A program made the position numbers and the translations under genes. Shown one piece after another: positions 1-5,461 of a DNA stretch of 7,164 nt (its first letter is position 1; every line of letters starts with the position of its first letter). The stretch is from positions 1 through 7,164 of the forward strand of contig DJXE01000191.1 in assembly GCA_002449595.1 (NCBI GenBank), read 5' to 3'. The notes under the pieces were generated by a model. The model was not told where the DNA came from. It worked only from the letters and a program-made list of their open reading frames with translations, and ran no database searches. Source of the DNA: Lachnospiraceae bacterium UBA7012. Lineage in GTDB: Bacteria > Bacillota > Clostridia > Lachnospirales > Lachnospiraceae.

Positions 1-63
1 TTCGCTATCCGTGAAGGCGGCCGTACTGTCGGTTCCGGCAGAGTTGTCTCCGTTATCGAGTAA
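1..63 (+). CDS. tuf: Elongation factor Tu, C-terminal end (partial)
   Basis: The first 20 codons read FAIREGGRTVGSGRVVSVIE and then TAA. This is the invariant C-terminus of EF-Tu (domain 3), the GTPase that delivers aminoacyl-tRNA to the ribosome. The start and the G domain lie upstream of the window. The GSGRVV variant, rather than GSGVVS, resembles Clostridia/Lachnospiraceae sequences as I remember them. The gene is probably the last of an rpsL-rpsG-fusA-tuf operon, because a strong intrinsic terminator follows about 100 nt after the stop. The intervening 64-165 holds no gene; only a weak 4-bp hairpin (GAGT 89-92 with ACTC 97-100) is visible. Confidence 0.96.
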   Translation, partial: FAIREGGRTVGSGRVVSVIE

Positions 64-165
64 TTACACCTCAGTCTTTAGGGGCTGCGAGTTAATACTC
101 AGTCGGCCATAAAGCCTATGCTTGACGGTCGGCAAGCTGGAAATCAAATATGATGTCAGCTGCAG

Positions 166-198
166 GGCTGCCGCTTATGCGGCAGCCTTGTTTTATTT
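166..198 (+). terminator. Intrinsic terminator of the tuf operon
   Basis: A perfect 9-bp GC-rich stem pairs GGCTGCCGC (166-174) with GCGGCAGCC (179-187) across a TTAT loop. The T-rich tract TTGTTTTATTT (188-198) follows directly. This is a textbook Rho-independent terminator on the + strand and separates tuf transcription from what follows. The first copy of the repeat motif begins only 7 nt after the T tract, so the array starts where tuf transcription should end. Confidence 0.93.
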
Positions 199-204
199 GT
201 GCGG

Positions 205-945
205 GGCGCTGAGCGAATAATTTCTGGCGCTGAGCGAATACTTCATTGATTATGGGACTTTGTGGTAGCAGAATTCTACTGTGATACTTCCCGGCGGGCA
301 GCGCTGAGCGAATACTTCCGGGGAGGAATAATCGATGCGGTAGCAGATGTGTGCACCTACTTGTTATCCAGACCGTTCGGGTCCGAATACTTGTATTGGA
401 ACACAGTCCATGCGGTAGCAGATTTGCTTCACGGAACTTGCTGGCGAGCTGCCTGGAGCGAATACTTTCGTGGGGAAACCATCCATGCGGTAGCATCTGA
501 GTTCCCCAACAAGTTATCCAAACCGCTCGGGAGCGAATACTTGTAGGGGAACACTATCCATGCGGTAGCAGGTTTGCTTCGCGGAATTTGCTGGCGAGCT
601 GCCTGGAGCGAATACTTTCGTGGGGAAACCATCCTTGCGGTAGCATCTGAGTTCCCCAACAAGTTATCCAAACCGCTCAGCAGCGAATACTTGTTGGGGA
701 ACGTTGTCCATGCGGTAGCAGATTTGCTTCACGAAACTGCTTGTCGGGCGGTGCCGAGCGAATACTTCCGGGAAGGAATAAGCGATGCGGTAGCAGATGT
801 GTGACCCTACTTGTTATCGCAGCCGATAATAAGCGAATACTTGTTGGGGTACGTATTCCATGCGGTAGCAAACTGACTTCGCGCGATTTATGTGGGGACA
901 AAATCGAGCGAATAATTTTGAGATAAAATATGTGATGTGGTAGCA
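205..945 (+). repeat. Tandem array of about ten 75-bp hairpin-forming units
   Basis: Each unit has block 1 (GAGCGAATACTT), 17 variable bases, block 2 (ATGCGGTAGCA) and 35 variable bases. Block 1 starts at 232, 306, 381, 456, 531, 606, 681, 756, 831 and 906. The period is exactly 75 from 306 on and 74 for the first step. A stub copy sits at 211-222, made by a 21-bp shift of the 15-mer at 205-219 and 226-240. Edge units (211, 232, 906) are more degenerate. Units alternate between two types: spacers after 456 and 606 are nearly identical, as are those after 381, 531 and (diverged) 681. Around most junctions the end of one unit pairs with the start of the next; the best case is a perfect 14-bp stem, 651-664 with 689-702. 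I do not recognise the family. It is not protein-coding (in-frame stops, substitutions at all codon positions) and not CRISPR. It could be a structured RNA array, a REP/BIME-like extragenic palindrome, or a protein-binding array. Confidence 0.93.
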
Positions 946-983
946 AAGGTATCAATAGTGCTTTTTTATAGAGAGGGAACGTA

Positions 984-1637
984 ATGGTCCGTTATATTCT
1001 GGCTTCGCAATCGCCTAGAAGAAGTATGCTTTTGAAGGAAGCCGGTCTTCGGTTTACGATCATGCCTGCACAAGGCGAGGAAGTCTCAGATGAGTCTGAT
1101 CCTGCGAAGCTTGTGGAGGCATTGTCTGCGCATAAGGCTAGAGAGATCGCCGAAAGAATAAAGAATTCAGTAGATGAACAAGGACAGAATGATCTGTCGG
1201 CCAGCAGTGAGGATTCTGAAGACAGTGTGGAGCTGACGAATGATACGGTCATCATCGGCGCAGACACAATCGTTGCTTGTGATGGTGAAGTGCTTGGCAA
1301 GCCTGTGGATCGGAGAGATGCGAATCGCATGATCCACTTGCTGCAGGGAAGAAAGCATGACGTCTTCACCGGCGTGACGCTGATTCGTCTGGATGATCAG
1401 AAGAAAATTGCGGATGTGAGATCTTTCCACGAGCACACGGAAGTGGAAGTCTATCCGATGACGGAAGAAGAGATCCTTCTCTATACTGCGACGGATGAAC
1501 CATATGACAAAGCAGGCGCATATGGTATTCAAGCCGGATTCATGATCTACGTCAAAGGCATCCACGGGGATTACAACAACGTCGTTGGCCTTCCCGTCGC
1601 CAGACTCATCCATGAGCTGAAGACGTTCACAACATGA
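984..1637 (+). CDS. maf: Maf family nucleoside triphosphate pyrophosphatase (dTTP/UTP type)
   Basis: This 217-aa cytoplasmic protein should hydrolyse non-canonical or surplus nucleoside triphosphates to the monophosphate and pyrophosphate, as Maf/YhdE proteins do. Visible motifs are the N-terminal SQSPRR (residues 8-13), GADTIV with the catalytic Asp94, LGKP (104-107), LQGRKHDVFTGV (120-131), PYDKAGAYGIQ (173-183) and GDYNNVVGLPV (195-205). Arg13, Thr95 and Gln183 match the positions I associate with the dTTP/UTP-preferring YhdE/Bacillus Maf group rather than the m7GTP-preferring YceF group. Family members are usually about 190 aa; the excess is an acidic, Ser-rich insertion at about residues 60-87, between the KAREIAERI helix and the DTVIIGADT strand. 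The ATG has a good binding site, GAGAGGG (971-977), 6 nt upstream. No clear promoter was found; the repeat array ends 38 nt before the start, so the array may be transcribed into its leader. Codon use is more AT-rich than in the two genes downstream. Confidence 0.93.
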   Translation: MVRYILASQSPRRSMLLKEAGLRFTIMPAQGEEVSDESDPAKLVEALSAHKAREIAERIKNSVDEQGQNDLSASSEDSEDSVELTNDTVIIGADTIVACDGEVLGKPVDRRDANRMIHLLQGRKHDVFTGVTLIRLDDQKKIADVRSFHEHTEVEVYPMTEEEILLYTATDEPYDKAGAYGIQAGFMIYVKGIHGDYNNVVGLPVARLIHELKTFTT

Positions 1638-1640
1638 TAT

Positions 1641-1750
1641 TTCAATGAATCTGAACATCTCACCGGAGATAAGATAATGAATTCATGCACGTCATGAAAT
1701 TCAATGAATCTGAACATAATATCTCACCAGAGATGAGATAATGAATTTAT
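1641..1750 (+). repeat. Two direct repeat copies with small hairpins (59-bp offset)
   Basis: Copy 1 (1641-1686) and copy 2 (1700-1750) both start TTCAATGAATCTGAACAT and both end in GATAATGAATT plus a few bases; copy 2 carries five extra bases (AATAT) in the middle. Each copy contains a small hairpin: ATCTC-ACCG-GAGAT in copy 1 and ATCTC-ACCA-GAGAT in copy 2. The loop differs while the stem is identical. Between the copies GAATTCATG can pair with CATGAAATTC with one bulge, and the second copy runs into a perfect 14-bp palindrome AATTTATATAAATT (1744-1757). There is no T tract, so these are not ordinary terminators. The function is unknown. They lie in the 208-nt gap between maf and the methyltransferase gene. 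Confidence 0.85.
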
Positions 1751-1768
1751 ATAAATTGGGAGCGCTTG

Positions 1769-1823
1769 TAACTCATTAAGCGGCATAAAATGCGATAAAA
1801 TGTATATGAACTGCAATGAGTTA
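1769..1823. promoter_or_regulatory. 9-bp inverted repeat upstream of the methyltransferase gene
   Basis: TAACTCATT (1769-1777) is repeated in perfect inverse orientation as AATGAGTTA (1815-1823), 37 bp apart, ending 22 bp before the methyltransferase ATG. The interval is AT-rich, with two TAAAAT -10-like hexamers (1786-1791 and 1796-1801) but no convincing -35 at the right distance, and a small GCAT-AAA-ATGC hairpin. It could be an operator flanking a promoter or an RNA hairpin in the 5' leader. The inverted repeat is seen directly; any regulatory role is inference. Confidence 0.45.
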
Positions 1824-1845
1824 ACAGCGAGTATTGAGGAGTAAT

Positions 1846-2745
1846 ATGTGGATCGCATCTGATTGGGATGAATATGAAGTACTGGACTCCGGCGACGGGG
1901 AGAAACTTGAGAGATGGGGCAATTATCTCTTGATCCGCCCGGACCCGCAGGTGATCTGGCCGAAGGGGGATCCGTCTCTCTGGAAAAGAGTGAACGCCCA
2001 CTATCACCGCTCGAACAAGGGCGGTGGGAACTGGGAATTCTTTGATCTGCCGGAGGAGTGGACGATCAAGTATGGCGCATCGCGGCGCGGCGGATACGAC
2101 AGACTGCTGACGTTCCATCTGAAGCCGTTCAGCTTCAAGCATACGGGACTCTTCCCGGAGCAGGCGGTGAACTGGGACTGGGCGTCGCAGCTGATTAGGA
2201 AGCGAATCGCGGACGGAGGCAGCGTCAAAGTGCTGAATCTGTTTGCCTACACCGGCGGCGCGACGGTCAGCGCCGCAGCGGCGGGAGCTTCCGTGACGCA
2301 TGTGGACGCATCCAAGGGAATGGTCACCTGGGCGAGAGAGAACGCTGCCGCGTCGGATCTCGCGGAGGCGCCGATCCGCTGGCTCGTCGACGACTGTCTT
2401 AAATTTGTAGAGCGGGAGATCCGCCGCGGGAACACTTACGACGCGATCATCATGGACCCGCCGTCCTACGGCCGCGGCCCGAAAGGCGAGATCTGGAAGA
2501 TCGAAGAGTCCATCTATCCGTTCCTTGAGACCTGCACGAAGGTCCTCTCCAAAGAGCCTCTGTTCGTCCTGATCAATTCCTACACGACAGGCCTCCAGCC
2601 CGCAGTGCTCAGCTACATGCTGCACCGCGCCCTGGACCCGGTCCACGCAGGTCACATCGACGCCGGAGAAGTCGGCCTTCCCGTCACCACCGGCAACCTG
2701 ACGCTGCCCTGCGGCGCCGCCGGAAGATGGATCGCCAGGTCATAA
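1846..2745 (+). CDS. Class I SAM-dependent methyltransferase (RlmI/COG1092-like, probable RNA methyltransferase)
   Basis: The 299-aa protein has a Rossmann-fold SAM-binding core. Motif I is VKVLNLFAYTGG (127-138), followed by the acidic residue in HVDASKG (152-158) that should bind the SAM ribose. The motif IV region is YDAIIMDPPSYGRGPKGE (198-215). The C-terminus has LPCGAAGRW (287-295). The N-terminal 120 residues (MWIASDWDEYEVLD...) match the lead-in of a family usually annotated just as class I SAM-dependent methyltransferase, related to the 23S rRNA cytosine methyltransferase RlmI. DPPSY is common in RNA and protein N- and C-methylases; the substrate cannot be read from sequence. No signal peptide is present. 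I chose ATG 1846 because GAGGAG (1836-1841) sits just upstream and MWIA is the family start; an in-frame TTG at 1834 would put the binding site inside the gene. It is more GC-rich than maf. Confidence 0.88.
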   Translation: MWIASDWDEYEVLDSGDGEKLERWGNYLLIRPDPQVIWPKGDPSLWKRVNAHYHRSNKGGGNWEFFDLPEEWTIKYGASRRGGYDRLLTFHLKPFSFKHTGLFPEQAVNWDWASQLIRKRIADGGSVKVLNLFAYTGGATVSAAAAGASVTHVDASKGMVTWARENAAASDLAEAPIRWLVDDCLKFVEREIRRGNTYDAIIMDPPSYGRGPKGEIWKIEESIYPFLETCTKVLSKEPLFVLINSYTTGLQPAVLSYMLHRALDPVHAGHIDAGEVGLPVTTGNLTLPCGAAGRWIARS

Positions 2746-2786
2746 CATGACTATAAAGCGTAAGAATTGAACATTATGAGACCTGC

Positions 2787-2855
2787 GCGCCGCAGAGCAG
2801 AAAGAGCACATTGCCTTGCCGCGGCGAAGCAATAGATAACGTTATTCTGCGGCGC
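2787..2855. promoter_or_regulatory. Nested inverted repeats upstream of the GH31 gene
   Basis: GCGCCGCAGA (2787-2796) and TCTGCGGCGC (2846-2855) form a perfect 10-bp GC-rich inverted repeat. The 49-nt interval contains a second hairpin, ATTGC (2810-2814) with GCAAT (2829-2833), extended inward by CTTGC/GCGAAG pairing, and a 10-bp palindrome ATAACGTTAT (2836-2845). No T tract follows, so it is not a standard terminator for the methyltransferase gene, although it lies 42 nt after that stop. A possible -10 box, TACAAT (2901-2906), follows without a good -35. A transcription-factor site or folded 5' leader for the glycosidase is possible but unproven. Confidence 0.5.
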
Positions 2856-2942
2856 TGAACGAAGATAAAGCATCCGCACCACAGCAAGAAGGTATTCAAA
2901 TACAATATTCAGATAATCGACATAAAGGGGGTAATAGAAATC

Positions 2943-5003
2943 ATGAGAATCGAGCAATCCGGCAAGATCCTGTCCATGTACGACGACGGTTTCGAACTGA
3001 CCATCCGCCCGTGGGGCAGCAATTCCCTGAGAGTCCAGATGTGGCCCGTGAGCCAGCCCGACGACAGGGACTGGGCACTGACTGAAGAGGTCGAGGAGAC
3101 CGAGCCCGAGATCGAAATCAAGGAAGTATTTCTGCAGGCGCCGTGGGAAGAAGAGGAAGACAGAGTCCGGTCGCAGACCGGCGTCATCCGCAACGGAAAC
3201 ATCAGTGCGGAGATCGGGCCGGAAGGGTGGATCACATTCCGCAAGGCGGACGGCAGCGTCATCCTGCAGGAGTACTGGAGAAACCGCGACAGGATCGACA
3301 GATACGCCGTGCCGCAGGGCATCGCCGGCCGGCAGATGTCGCCGGTGCCGGGCAGCTATGAGTACCGCCTGACAGCGCGCTTCGAGGCGGATCCGGACGA
3401 GCATATCTACGGCATGGGCCAGTACCAGGAGCTGAACCTCGACAAGAAGGGCGAAGTCCTCGACCTTGAGCAGCGCAACTCGCAGATCACGATCCCGTTC
3501 TACGTCTCCAGCCTCGGCTACGGATTCTTCTGGAACAATCCGGCGATCGGCAAGGCCGTCTTCGGCCAGAACCGCACGGAGTGGACCGCGGAGCGCACAA
3601 AGAAGCTCGACTACTTCATCACCGTCGGCGACCCGAAGCAGGTCGTGATGCAGTTCACGAAGTCCGTCGGCCGCTCGCCGATCATGCCCGCGTGGGCGCT
3701 CGGCCTGTGGCAGTCGAAGCTCCGCTACCGCACGCAGGCGGAAGTCCTCGAAGTGGCGGAAGAATACCACCGCAGGGGGCTGCCGCTGGAGGTTATTGTC
3801 ATAGACTTTTTCCACTGGACGAAGCAGGGTGAGTTCCGCTTCTCGCCGGTCGACTTCCCGGATCCGGACGCGATGGTGAAGCGTCTGAAGGAACTGGGCG
3901 TGCGCCTCATGGTCTCCGTGTGGCCGACCGTCGACGCGACGGCGGACAATCACGACGAGATGATGGAAAAGGGTTATCTCGTGAAAAACGACCGCGGTCT
4001 TCAGGTCCACATGAACTGGATCGGCGAGACGCGCTTCCTGGATCCGTTCTCGGAGGGCGCCCGCACGTTCGTCTGGGACAAAGTGAAGCAGAACTACTAC
4101 GACTACGGTATCCGCCTGTTCTGGCTGGATGAAGTCGAGCCCGAGTACGGCCCTTACGAGTTCGACCTGTACCGCTACAGCGCAGGCCCGGCACTCGAAG
4201 TCTCCAACTATTATCCCGTCGCTTACGCGCGCGCCTTCTACGACGGCATGCGCCGCGAGGGCGAGAGCGAGATCATGAACCTGACGCGCTGCGCATGGGC
4301 GGGCTCCCAGAAATACGGCACGCTCGTCTGGTCCGGCGACGTCTGCTCCACCTTCCGCGCCATGCGCGAAAACCTGCAGGCCGGCATCAACATGGGCCTG
4401 TCCGGCATCGCCTGGTGGATCTCCGACATCGGCGGCTTCATCGGCGGCGACGTGAAGTCCGACTCCTTCAAGGAACTGCTCGTCCGCTGGTTCGAGTGGG
4501 GAACCTTCTGTCCGGTGCTCCGCATGCACGGCGAGCGCCAGCCGTTCAAGAAGCTCACAATGGAAGAGCAGTACAGGGACGGCGTCAAGCAGTTCTCCTA
4601 CGGCCTGCCGAACGAAGTCTGGAGCTACGGAGAAAAGGTCTATGACGTGCTGACCAAGTTTATCGCCATCCGTGAGCAATTGCGTCCTTACGTCGAAAAG
4701 ATCGGCGCCGAGGCCCACGAGACCGGCCTGCCGCTGATCCGCGCGCTCTTCCTCGAGTACCCCGACGAAGCCGCGGCCTGGACGACAGAGGACGAATACC
4801 TCTTCGGACCGGATCTCCTCGTCGCCCCCGTGACGGAGGAAGGCCTCCGCGAGAAGGAAGTCTACTTCCCCGGCAGCGAGACCTGGGTCGACCTCTTCGA
4901 CGGCACCGAGTATGAAGGCGGCACGCTCGCCACAGTCCCGGCTCCGCTCGACAAGATCCCCGCCTTCGTTAAGAAGAGCAGCGACTTCAGGATCACACTA
5001 TAA
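2943..5003 (+). CDS. Glycoside hydrolase family 31 (alpha-xylosidase / alpha-glucosidase type)
   Basis: This 686-aa protein is a retaining alpha-glycosidase. Domain order: N-terminal beta-sandwich (about 1-240, with YGMGQYQELNLD at 156-167 and GYGFFWNNP at 192-200), catalytic TIM barrel (about 245-565), then C-terminal beta-sandwich (about 585-686). Key residues are the likely nucleophile Asp396 in RLFWLDEVEPE (391-401), the likely acid/base Asp466 in LVWSGDVCSTF (461-471), WWISDIGGF (491-499) with Asp495, the substrate-pocket VIDFFHW (286-292) and Arg527/His529 in RMHGER. The FWLDExEPE plus RCAWAGSQ signature resembles alpha-xylosidase-like GH31 proteins of gut Firmicutes and Bacteroidetes, but alpha-glucosidase activity is not excluded. 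The absence of a signal peptide or hydrophobic N-terminus means it probably acts in the cytoplasm on imported oligosaccharides. The length is normal and no frameshift is seen. The start ATG has AAGGGGG (2925-2931) upstream. No transporter or regulator gene lies beside it. Confidence 0.93.
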   Translation: MRIEQSGKILSMYDDGFELTIRPWGSNSLRVQMWPVSQPDDRDWALTEEVEETEPEIEIKEVFLQAPWEEEEDRVRSQTGVIRNGNISAEIGPEGWITFRKADGSVILQEYWRNRDRIDRYAVPQGIAGRQMSPVPGSYEYRLTARFEADPDEHIYGMGQYQELNLDKKGEVLDLEQRNSQITIPFYVSSLGYGFFWNNPAIGKAVFGQNRTEWTAERTKKLDYFITVGDPKQVVMQFTKSVGRSPIMPAWALGLWQSKLRYRTQAEVLEVAEEYHRRGLPLEVIVIDFFHWTKQGEFRFSPVDFPDPDAMVKRLKELGVRLMVSVWPTVDATADNHDEMMEKGYLVKNDRGLQVHMNWIGETRFLDPFSEGARTFVWDKVKQNYYDYGIRLFWLDEVEPEYGPYEFDLYRYSAGPALEVSNYYPVAYARAFYDGMRREGESEIMNLTRCAWAGSQKYGTLVWSGDVCSTFRAMRENLQAGINMGLSGIAWWISDIGGFIGGDVKSDSFKELLVRWFEWGTFCPVLRMHGERQPFKKLTMEEQYRDGVKQFSYGLPNEVWSYGEKVYDVLTKFIAIREQLRPYVEKIGAEAHETGLPLIRALFLEYPDEAAAWTTEDEYLFGPDLLVAPVTEEGLREKEVYFPGSETWVDLFDGTEYEGGTLATVPAPLDKIPAFVKKSSDFRITL

Positions 5004-5190
5004 CCGTCCGACATACCTCACTGGCGAAGTTTGGAGTCGGAACACGCTTTTTTTGGTGAGCGGGTCATACGTCACAGAGCATATGCGGCCTGCGCTCCAT
5101 CCGATATACCTCACAGCGAAGTTCAGCAGACGGGACATTACAGTTTCTTAGTAAGCGGGCTGTGCGACTTAAAGCGCGAGCCGTATGTCC
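5004..5190 (+). repeat. Imperfect 93-bp tandem duplication after the GH31 gene
   Basis: Copy A starts right after the GH31 stop at 5004 and copy B at 5097. They share, in order, CC(G/A)TCCGA(C/T)ATACCTCAC, GCGAAGTT, CGG(A/G)ACA, a T-rich patch, GT(G/A)AGCGGG and the ends CATATGCGG / CGTATGTCCGC, with small indels. In copy A GTGA (around 5056-5059) can pair with TCAC; at the matching place in copy B TAAG can pair with CTTA, so pairing survives base changes. Copy A also has a 6-bp stem TCCGAC (5007-5012) with GTCGGA (5036-5041), followed 6 nt later by seven Ts (5048-5054), which might terminate GH31 transcription weakly. No convincing gene is present. The family is not recognised. Confidence 0.7.
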
Positions 5191-5193
5191 GCA

Positions 5194-5233
5194 GCAGGAA
5201 AGACCTCCGGCGGAGGTCTTTCCTGCAAGTTTT
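5194..5233 (+). terminator. Very stable 15-bp hairpin, probable terminator after GH31
   Basis: GCAGGAAAGACCTCC (5194-5208) pairs perfectly with GGAGGTCTTTCCTGC (5212-5226) over a 3-nt GGC loop, then AAGTTTT (5227-5233). The stem is exceptionally long; the T tract is short and starts 3 nt late, so termination may be imperfect. A second inverted repeat, AAAGCGC (5171-5177) with GCGCTTT (5241-5247), encloses it. The position, between the last accessory gene and the promoters of the S10 operon, fits a boundary that insulates the ribosomal operon. Confidence 0.72.
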
Positions 5234-5345
5234 CGTGCGAGCGCTTTATCTCCGGAGCACAGGCCGCGAACTTAGAAACTGTGTCCCGACTGCTTCACGA
5301 AGCGAAGAGGGATATCGGATGGAGACGCCAAAACACTATATATTG

Positions 5346-5354
5346 TGTTATAAT
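5346..5354 (+). promoter_or_regulatory. Extended -10 promoter, upstream candidate for the S10 operon
   Basis: TGTTATAAT contains a perfect consensus -10 (TATAAT, 5349-5354) with the TGn extension. No TTGACA-like -35 lies 16-18 bp upstream, as is allowed for extended -10 promoters. The element overlaps an inverted repeat, AACAC (5332-5336) and GTGTT (5345-5349), which could be a repressor site or only AT-rich symmetry. Transcription would start near 5361 and run through a second promoter into the rpsJ leader. Confidence 0.55.
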
Positions 5355-5426
5355 CAAACAACACCACAAGAAAAGAAAATTTCGTCACTATTCACAAAAA
5401 TATTTTTGCAGATTTGTAAAAAGTGC

Positions 5427-5455
5427 TTGCAAACGGCAGTTTCATCGTGTATAGT
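5427..5455 (+). promoter_or_regulatory. Main sigma-A-type promoter of the S10 operon
   Basis: TTGCAA (5427-5432) and TATAGT (5450-5455) are separated by exactly 17 bp, giving a good housekeeping promoter with a start near 5462. Just upstream lie A- and T-tracts, including a perfect 14-bp palindrome CAAAAATATTTTTG (5395-5408), which look like an UP element for a strongly expressed ribosomal operon. TTTGCA (5405-5410) and TGCAAA (5428-5433) form an inverted repeat overlapping the -35. Confidence 0.75.
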
Positions 5456-5461
5456 AATCAA

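Noticed and set aside
262..804. Plus-strand frames with 25-residue repeats (SEYFRG...HAVA...) in the array
   Set aside because: The 75-bp period keeps any open frame open. The frame is broken by TAG in the unit at 531, by TGA in the units at 756 and 831 and by TAA in both edge units, and differences between near-identical units fall at first and second codon positions as well.
205..945. CRISPR array
   Set aside because: The conserved part is two separate blocks of 12 and 11 bp around variable bases, the spacers are themselves repeated every 150 bp, and no cas gene is present.
116..955. Minus-strand repeat-protein frames (LLPHG...SIRS...) through the array
   Set aside because: They arise for the same reason as the plus-strand frames, have in-frame stops near 677 and within the unit at 531, no binding site at a start, and extend into the tuf terminator.
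1834..1845. TTG start adding four residues to the methyltransferase
   Set aside because: The Shine-Dalgarno sequence GAGGAG would lie inside the coding region. ATG 1846 has the correct site and the family start MWIA.
1747..2655. 302-codon minus-strand frame over the methyltransferase
   Set aside because: It is an antisense shadow of a gene with clear SAM-binding motifs and has no family resemblance or binding site of its own.
2751..4718. 655-codon open frame on the minus strand opposite GH31
   Set aside because: It is the mirror of a GC-rich gene with strong third-position bias. The translation is low-complexity Asp/Arg/Ala/Val-rich with no recognisable motif, while the + strand encodes a complete GH31 enzyme.
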